From: Blasia pusilla
Taxonomy: Eukaryota > Marchantiophyta > Marchantiopsida > Blasiales
Length of the DNA stretch: 64,000 nucleotides
Assembly (NCBI GenBank): GCA_050084515.1
Contig: CM114273.1
Span: 32,302,001 to 32,366,000, forward strand
Reading direction: 5' to 3'
The translations under genes were made by a program, and so were the position numbers. The first letter of the stretch is position 1. The number at the start of each line of letters is the position of its first letter. Of this stretch, positions 57,420 through 64,000 are shown piece after piece. Under the pieces are notes generated by a model. It searched no databases. It had not been told where the DNA came from and was given only the letters and a program-made list of their open reading frames with translations.

Positions 57420-59190
57420 GCCTAGATGGAAGTCTAAGCGAGAGTTCAAGATCTAGAGGTAGTAGAGGATGAGGTGTAGGAAGTTATGGATCTGGTGGAG
57501 GTAGGATCCCATTGCTTACTACAGCGGGTGAAGGACCTGCATCTAAGGCAACTATGGTTAGGATTGCTTATGTAGAGCAACAAGCTAATTTTATAGTTGA
57601 TGGTAACACTCTATGAGAGTGGTGATTTTGGTTCTTCTAGTTCCGAGATTTGTATAGGAAATATGGCAAATATATCCTTGGAGCATGTGCTTGAGATGAG
57701 CATCATAGAGAGTTGGTATGATAGGGCTCGGATTCTTCTAGTGTGGGAGACTCTTGGTGAGTGTGAGTGCTTGAGCGGGTGAGACATGGTTGTCATCACG
57801 ACATTCTTCTTGGGCTTAAAAGAACGTAGTGCAAGCAGTAGTAGTGGTATGACACGGATTGGAAGTGAGTTATCGAGAGGTTACAAGTGAGGAGCTACCT
57901 CGACTTCCATCTGTGGCTCGATCACCATCACTAGACAATGGGTCTGGTGACAAGATTGTAGACAGAGGCAGTGTTACTTGGCAAGAAATGGACTACATGG
58001 GCCACCCGGGCAGGCGTCTTTTCTCGGGTGTAGTGCGCACCATTGACTTAGATAATTTCATCTAGGAGTTTGACATATGGTGCAATTTCCAATAAATATA
58101 AACCTCGACATGGTTCAACCCTTTAATGGCATGGAAGGGGTTGTTTCATCACTTGAAGGATCCGTTGATGGATGATTACATGAGTTTTGATCTTTACACT
58201 CCATATAGATAGATGCTTGGAGGATGTATTGAGCTCTAGGGTATGTATCCACCAGTGGTCGTGAGGCATATGAAGGGATACTCTTCATCCCACAACATCA
58301 CCTCAGAGACTGGAAGGAGAGGAGCGTAGTGAGTCAAGTGAGGTGGTAGAGACCTTTGGTAGTAGAGGCCTACCCAATTTCACTCCTACAATGGAGTTCT
58401 TTTGATAGTTGGTAGGAGCTACGAGGGCATGTGGGCCGACAAGCTGAAGAGTCTACAAGATTTTCAGCGATGATTGGATGAGAATCTATGAGAAGCATTC
58501 ACACGCACAAGGAGGCTGATCATTGCTTCTTATGGAGTGACTGAGGCGTAGTCACTCTAGTATAGACACATGGTTCTAGATCGGGAACTCTGGAGGAGAG
58601 TCTACGATACGATGTTGCTTTACACGGCGAAGCCCACACTGAAGGTGATCTTTGAGTTATGTGAGCGTATTGAGCTCAACATGAGTGAGGAGTAGGTGAT
58701 GACCACTGAATTTTCTTGGGAGTTGAAGGTTTCACGGATTGTGATAATCCCACAAGTGCCACAGCGAGCACTTGTACTATGGGAGAGGGCAAGTTTGCTC
58801 AGAGAGTAGGGCGGTACCGTGATCCTTTGAAGCAATGACTCGTGCCTATATATGATGCCTAGCAAGGACCGATTACGATGATGTCTTGTTGGATGTGTGG
58901 AGGGGCCCATAGGCAGAGAGACTGTCAATAGCATGGGAGAGGACCACGAGCGCTTCTGATTGCTCAGGAGCCACAGAGGATGGCCCTCCCAAAGTATCAA
59001 CGTGACTATTGCTACAGATATGGTTACACTAGGGATAGATTTTTTGACCTTCATTGTGAGGCATATCCATGGGTAGGCCTCAAGACGTGTGTGGAAAAAA
59101 TCATTGTTGTGTGGTGTGGATGTGACCATCGATGTATGTCGTGTAACGATGTGTATGCGCACGACAACCATGTGTATAATTATTAGGGAG
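57420..59190 (+). pseudogene. Ty3/gypsy-like gag remnant with CCHC knuckle
   Basis: A decayed retroelement gag. A Gly/Ser/Arg-rich start (GSYGSGGGR near 57480) is followed by WFNPLMAWKGLFHHLKDPL-like text near 58110-58170, typical of retrotransposon capsid regions (W-F, then MEG/L-F-H). At 58887-58925 an intact zinc knuckle reads C-W-M-C-G-G-A-H-R-Q-R-D-C. It is followed by KYQRDYCYRYGYTRDRFF, probably a second, decayed knuckle. Stops and frame changes are frequent and no protease, RT or integrase follows. The 196-codon frame on the opposite strand (58620-59210) is an antisense by-product. Confidence 0.6.
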
Positions 59191-59210
59191 TGGTATCTTG
59201 TGTACTCCAA

Positions 59211-60420
59211 TTCATTGAATCAGATGACATACTAGGAGAAGGTCATGTGTGTGTACAAATAACATATGGACGTACCCGGGGTATACCTCCAATGACGATC
59301 ATTCATCTTCCTCTTTAGACCTTAGATTAGACTCATATTGGGATTTGTGATATAATAGTCCAACTTACAAATGTTTGAATGAGTTTGAATTCTCTTTTGA
59401 AGAATGGGCTAGGATTAATCAAATATGACATATATTAAGAGTTTATTATAGACTATCTTTTATTTCTTCCTTAGTACGTATCATTGAGTGAAAGCTTGGA
59501 TGAGGCATCGCTAATCTTATCCACATGTGTTACACTAGATTCTAACTTAAAGTTACTCATATTAATCTCATCAAGTAATCAATGAAGTTATACCATCTCG
59601 CAAGTAATCAGTGAGGTTGGTGAGTTGAGGGCAGGATAGCAAGCCAGACTTGGGCTAGTGGGTTGGCAAGTTGGCGAGCAGACGAGATGCGGTTTGGCGG
59701 GCGAGCCATGAGAGATTGGTGTGGGCTTAGTGCAGGTCCCTCGCGCACTAGGAGGGTAAGGTGCGGGCCTATGTCTAGAGCATGGTAGTTGTGCGGGATC
59801 AGGCTAGGCTTAGGATAGTTTTTGAGGGTGTGGGCTGAAGAGCGGTTTGTGTAAAGGATCGTGTTCGGGTAAGAGAGGATTGTAATTGTTATTGAAGGCA
59901 CTTGAAGGGATGGAGAAGAAAGTAAGAGATTAAAATATAATAGCATAAGGTGGTTGTATTAGAGAATATGTTAGTTATAAATGAAAGTGGTTAAAGAAGT
60001 GGGAATAGTATAGGTGAAGCAAGGAAGGGAGAATGTTAAAATATATTTTAATTAGGTAGTTGTATTAAAAAGTAGGTCGGTTGCAAAAATTAGGATAGTT
60101 AAAAAAGGATTGGGATTAGGAGAAAAAAAAAAGATTTGATAAATCTTGATTAGTGGAAATGGTTTAGGAATAAATAGTTAGTGGGGGTAGATGAGGAAAA
60201 GGAGTGACGGATTGATTCTCTTCCTTCTATCCTCCCCTACTTGGAATACCCTCACAATCTCATTCCTCCCTTCATGCATGTCTCCCTCTCTCTACTCTTT
60301 TCTAGAAGTTTTTTTTTCATACATAAGTGAACTTGATAAGTGAGAATATATATATTTTTTTCATTGGATAATCTATTAATTGAAGATATCTTGATTATCT
60401 AGGTTAGCATATTGATCTTT
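59211..60420. other. gene-free region upstream of the hAT relic
   Basis: A purine-rich stretch with GTTAAAAAAG and ATTAGG(A/T)AG repeats (59930-60200) precedes a pyrimidine-rich TCCCTCTCTCTACTC segment near 60280. No gene is recognised; it may be the 5' part of the hAT element. Confidence 0.35.
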
Positions 60421-61411
60421 CTTGTTCATAGTGTATTTATTGGAATATTCACGAAAAATATTTGGTGTAATTTATATATATTTCATCATCAATATATCCT
60501 ATTATTTATATTATGAAATTATCGTGAATTATCCAAATTTTATTGGATGGGATGAGTATCTACGTGTAGTCATGACTAAAGCCAAAGAACTTCTAAACCA
60601 ACATATCGTGAAGGAACATTGGAAAAAATTCATTGTCATTTGAAAGGTGGAACATCTAGCAAATGTAATCATTGTTCATATTCTATGAAAACCTATCATA
60701 ACAAGTAGATGATGGAGCATTTTACATGATAGAGAGACAAAAGACAAAGGATGGGAATGAGAATATCCATCATGCCAAATTATGTGTGAAGGTCCCTCCT
60801 AGTGTGCAAAGGGACCTCCAAAACATGATACTTATGGAAAATGGACAAAAAGGGAAAGGGATACCCCTAAGTGAAGTGGAGGAGACGACATAATTATAAA
60901 TAGATTAATTTAAAATAGACATGAAATAGTATTTATGTTGTGTCCAATGTTGATGGGATTACGATCCTTATGGACATGATCCCAAATGAAAATCTTGATG
61001 AATGCCGAGGAATAGCTGGGCCGAGTTGGGCAACTAAAGGCACTGAAAAGAAGCAAACTGGTGTGAGGGATTCTTTAAGCATCCAAAGAATAGAAATTAC
61101 AAATGACATATGGGCAAAGTATTTCTACAAAGGTGATATATCATTCAACATAGAATGATAAGATGCTTTCAAGCAAGTAGTGTTGCCAACAACAAAGGTG
61201 AAGGGTTACTCAAGTTTTAGTTACAATGTTTTGCGCATCACTCAACTTAAGAAATATATATGGGGAAGGTGAAGAAAAGATAAATCCATGGCATATTGCC
61301 ATGATATTGGAGAGGTTGCGCTTTGGGGCCACGATCATCACGGATTCTTGGACTAATGTGAGGATTGAGTCTTCAATGACCATCACAGAGTCGTATTCTC
61401 AAGGTCAGGTT

Positions 61412-61798
61412 AAGGTTGCACGGAAACGGACAAGTTTGTCCATGGGACAGACATGTCGTGTCCGCACCCAATCCCGTTGCGTAGATCCAAGCTGATGGAG
61501 CTCACACCCGTTGCGCGGCCCGCCACCAGACCCGCAGGCCAGGATTGGCTCCCATTGGATGGGCCGTGATCCCGCCCCCAGAGCACCATGCGGGCCTTAG
61601 CCCGCCCTATGGAAGCCAAGCCCGCCGTACGGGCTTGCCACGAGCTCGACAACAGATGTGAGCTCTTTTAGCCCGAGTCTTTGTGGCGAGCTATGGGCGG
61701 GCCTAGGTGCGAGCAGTGAATACCATAGCCTGGATGAACGTAAGTACGCGGACATGGACATGTTTGAGGATACGGATTTTTTCTGTGTGCAACCTTGG
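61412..61798 (+). mobile_element. Mutator-like MITE (GC-rich subfamily), copy 7, inside the hAT pseudogene
   Basis: 387 bp. Ends AAGGTTGCACGGAAACGGAC and TTTTTTCTGTGTGCAACCTTG. The flanks GGTCAGGTT (61403-61411) and GATGAGGTT (61799-61807) agree at 7 of 9. The interior has GCCCGCC, GGGCC and a GGACATGGACATG segment. Removing it brings hAT DUF659 text on both sides closer together, so it inserted after the hAT element did. Confidence 0.88.
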
Positions 61799-62667
61799 AT
61801 GAGGTTATAATCGAGTCAGTAGACACCACATGGAAATCCAAAACGTCTAAATGGTTGGCAGGTCACATAGAGAGCACTACCATGCACATAGATCCATTGG
61901 AAAATAATATGCTATAACTTGTGATAGACAAAGTTAGCAATGAGCAAGCAACAAGGAAACTTATTGAAGCAAAGTTTTCTCATATTCTTTGGGATGGATG
62001 TGTGTCACATTATCTTGATCTGATATGCGAAGAATGAGGTAAGTGGCCTTGGGATGGATAGGATTTTTGCACAAGCTTGTAAGATGGTATTATTTTTTAA
62101 GACAAGAACTTGGGTGATAGCCAAATTCATGGAAATCAGCCTAGTGAAGAGATAATTTTTGCTTCCTACAAACACACGCTTTGCAATGAACTTTAGAATG
62201 TTGAGAAGTGTCTTAGAATCTAGAAAGGCATTCCATGCCATGGTTACCACAAAAGCTTTTAGAGAGTATTTCAATGAGAGGGATTCGAGGCAAAGGGAGA
62301 AAGTACGAGAGATCAAGACTATTGTGGCCAGTCACAATTTTTGGATAGAACTTGAAGAACTATTTGTTGCGGCTTTGCCAACTATTATTCTCTTGAGATA
62401 GTATGATGGTCATAAACTAACCATGAGGCATATTTATCGCCATATATTTGAGATAATGGAAGAGACTCACTCTTTCTTTGTGACTCCATGGTTGGGTGTG
62501 GGTAGAAGGCATGCCTATACTTTTTGTGACAATGTCCAGAACTACAAAAATGGTTGATATTATTTCTAAGTAGTTGGCTCTTATCCACAATAAACTATAT
62601 GCAGTAGGATACATTCTTGCCCCTTATAATCCTCCTGATAATATTTCAGAGATTACTTCAAATTCTT

Positions 62668-63063
62668 TGTGAGAAAACAAAAAGTGACGAAATCACTAAA
62701 ATCTTTACAAAACTTAGAGATACAAAGTGGCTTAGTACGTCCGTGCGCTCACAGAAGAGCTTCGATGGAATCTGAACATGGAGATAACTCGACATACGAG
62801 AATGCGCTACCGCTGCGACTCCCGACTATTTGACTACTCAGGAAAACTAGGGTTTTTACCTATTTTTCTTCGTTTCTATTAATAGAAGAATTTTGCATAT
62901 TAGGGTTAGATAAATCTAGTAACGCTACTCCTAAAACCACCTACAACATATTATTATGACTCCTTTGACGTCTAAGTCGGAACCATCAATCTAAGCTTCT
63001 CTTCATACAAGGGGGCCGATCAGATTAATGGTGCTTAAAGAAGTGGATGTTGAGAATCCAACA
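62668..63063 (-). mobile_element. solo copia LTR, reversed, with perfect 5-bp target duplication
   Basis: On the minus strand it runs TGTTGGATTC (63063) to CTCACA (62668), 396 bp. TTCTT flanks both sides (62663-62667 and 63064-63068). It is clearly homologous to 36805-37283 and 301-699. It interrupts the hAT pseudogene between the EIMEETHSF block and the C-terminal dimerisation region. Confidence 0.95.
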
Positions 63064-64000
63064 TTCTTAGTGCATGAAAGATTTCAAACAATATCTAAAA
63101 GTCTATGCAAAGAGGATGCATGGCTTCAATGTCACCAAGGCTAATTCTTATGTAGGTACTTGCTAGGGTACTTATTTGCGAGAGTTGGGAATGAAGTTGG
63201 GAAACATTGTGAACCCTTAAGAACGATTTGTGGATGAGTTTCGTAAGATATCCTTCGATTCACTTATCCCCTCCGATTGGTGGAGCATGCACAGTCAAGG
63301 TGCCCCAACATTGCGCTCTTTGGCTACGTCCATATTAGTATAAGTGATCTCTTCATCTTCAACACACAAAAATTGGAGTAGTTATGGTTTTATCTAAAAT
63401 CAGCATAGGAATAAATTAACCAACTAGCATGTCCAGGATTTGGTATATACCTACACAAACTCAAGGTTTGGAGATAAGAATATTTTGTGGAAATCAAGAC
63501 AAAAACTATTGTATAAAGAATATTTCCCTTAAAGCGATGAAAAAGAACAAGCTAGAAGGGTTGTAGAAGATGATAGTGAATCTATCTTACATGCAAGAAA
63601 CCATGATGATAATCATGAATATAATCTTGACTTATAGCATGAAGACCTAGAGGATGTGGATATGCTATATGGAATATATGGCACCGAAGGGAGGCACCAT
63701 ACCCATATAGGCGACACTAAAAAATTGGATTGTGAAGAGCCGTTGTGACGTCGTACCTTAGCCTTTATGGAAGATACGAAGATGACTATGTTATCGAAAA
63801 TTTGATTAAATAGCACAAGGAAGAGCAACAATAGAGGACTTAAATCCAAGAAAATACAAGGAGTACCTATGCTAACAATATCTATAATCCTCATATTGTT
63901 GCACCGATAGGAGTTCAAAATTATTCCACTCAATCTAGTGAAGCATGAAGGGATTCTCCTCCATAATCTTTGAATATTGAAACTCTCAAAGTTGAATCAA

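Larger units (their letters stand above)
60540..64000 (+). pseudogene. hAT transposase pseudogene (BED-DUF659 type), nested insertions, runs off window
   Basis: Decayed hAT transposase gene. Blocks in order: GGTSSKCNHCSYSMKTYHNK (BED-like finger, about 60645-60710), VPPSVQRDLQNM (60795-60830), ITDSWTNVR of the DUF659 core (61226-61370), LDLICEE-like text near 62015, RMLRSVLESRKAFHAM and HNFWIELEELFVAALPTIIL (62190-62400), EIMEETHSFFVTPWLGVG (62450-62510), KNWSSYGFI and NKLTN of the dimerisation domain (63370-63430), and the acidic tail (NHEYNLDL, DMLYGIYGTEG) to the window end. A MITE (61412-61798) and a solo LTR (62668-63063) interrupt it. Several stops and frameshifts show it is dead. Closest relative in the window: 33143-34620. 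Confidence 0.8.

Noticed and set aside
58620-59210. 196-codon minus-strand ORF
   Set aside because: It is antisense to the gag remnant with a CCHC knuckle on the plus strand, and its own text has no domain.

Overview
This window looks like nuclear DNA from a land plant with a large, gene-poor, AT-rich genome. The only plant-specific gene trace is a broken fragment of a family GT34 xyloglucan xylosyltransferase (19.8-20.4 kb). Nearly everything else that I can name is transposable-element sequence in various stages of decay, plus tandem repeats and microsatellites. I found no confidently intact host gene, no rRNA, no canonical tRNA and no CRISPR array. The species cannot be fixed from what I see.

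Layout. 0-6.5 kb: a diverged tandem repeat of about 180 bp, split by a Ty1/copia element (5' LTR 301-699, primer site, broken gag-protease-integrase-RT, partial 3' LTR). 6.7-13.6 kb: decayed sequence with one Mutator-like MITE and a short transposase-like C-terminus, then a (TC)61 microsatellite at 13659. 15.4-19.6 kb: an autonomous-type Helitron on the minus strand, with its 3' end at 15421 and a multi-exon PIF1-type helicase carrying several nonsense mutations and a frameshift. The 3' end of a second, oppositely oriented Helitron lies 6 bp away. 19.8-21.7 kb: the GT34 fragment, a second small copy of part of it, and three 212-bp tandem repeats. 21.7-26.8 kb: mostly unassignable AT-rich DNA, with another Helitron 3' end at 25527.

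26.8-31.7 kb: a hAT transposase gene (minus strand), full length except for one in-frame stop, with a tRNA-like hairpin cluster downstream and a GC-richer, tandemly duplicated region upstream. 32-33 kb: another ~182-bp tandem repeat. 33.1-34.6 kb and 60.5-64.0 kb: two related BED/DUF659-type hAT pseudogenes in opposite orientation. The second is interrupted by a MITE and by a solo LTR with a perfect 5-bp target duplication. 35-41 kb: diverged repeats with a second solo LTR, a Helitron end and a ~180-bp tandem array. 41-45 kb: a cluster of Mutator-like MITEs. 46-52.7 kb: a compositionally different stretch with one possible secreted-protein first exon. 53-59.2 kb: a degenerate ORF region with a very recent 301-bp tandem duplication, CCAT-rich simple sequence and a Ty3/gypsy-like gag remnant.

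The clearest new observation is a MITE family with about 10-bp GGTTGCA-type inverted ends, several GGACATGTCC/GGACAAGTCC palindromes and 9-bp target duplications. I delimited seven copies by hand. It has GC-rich and GC-poor internal subfamilies. I see no convincing new host defence or metabolic system; the interest here is in mobile-element biology.
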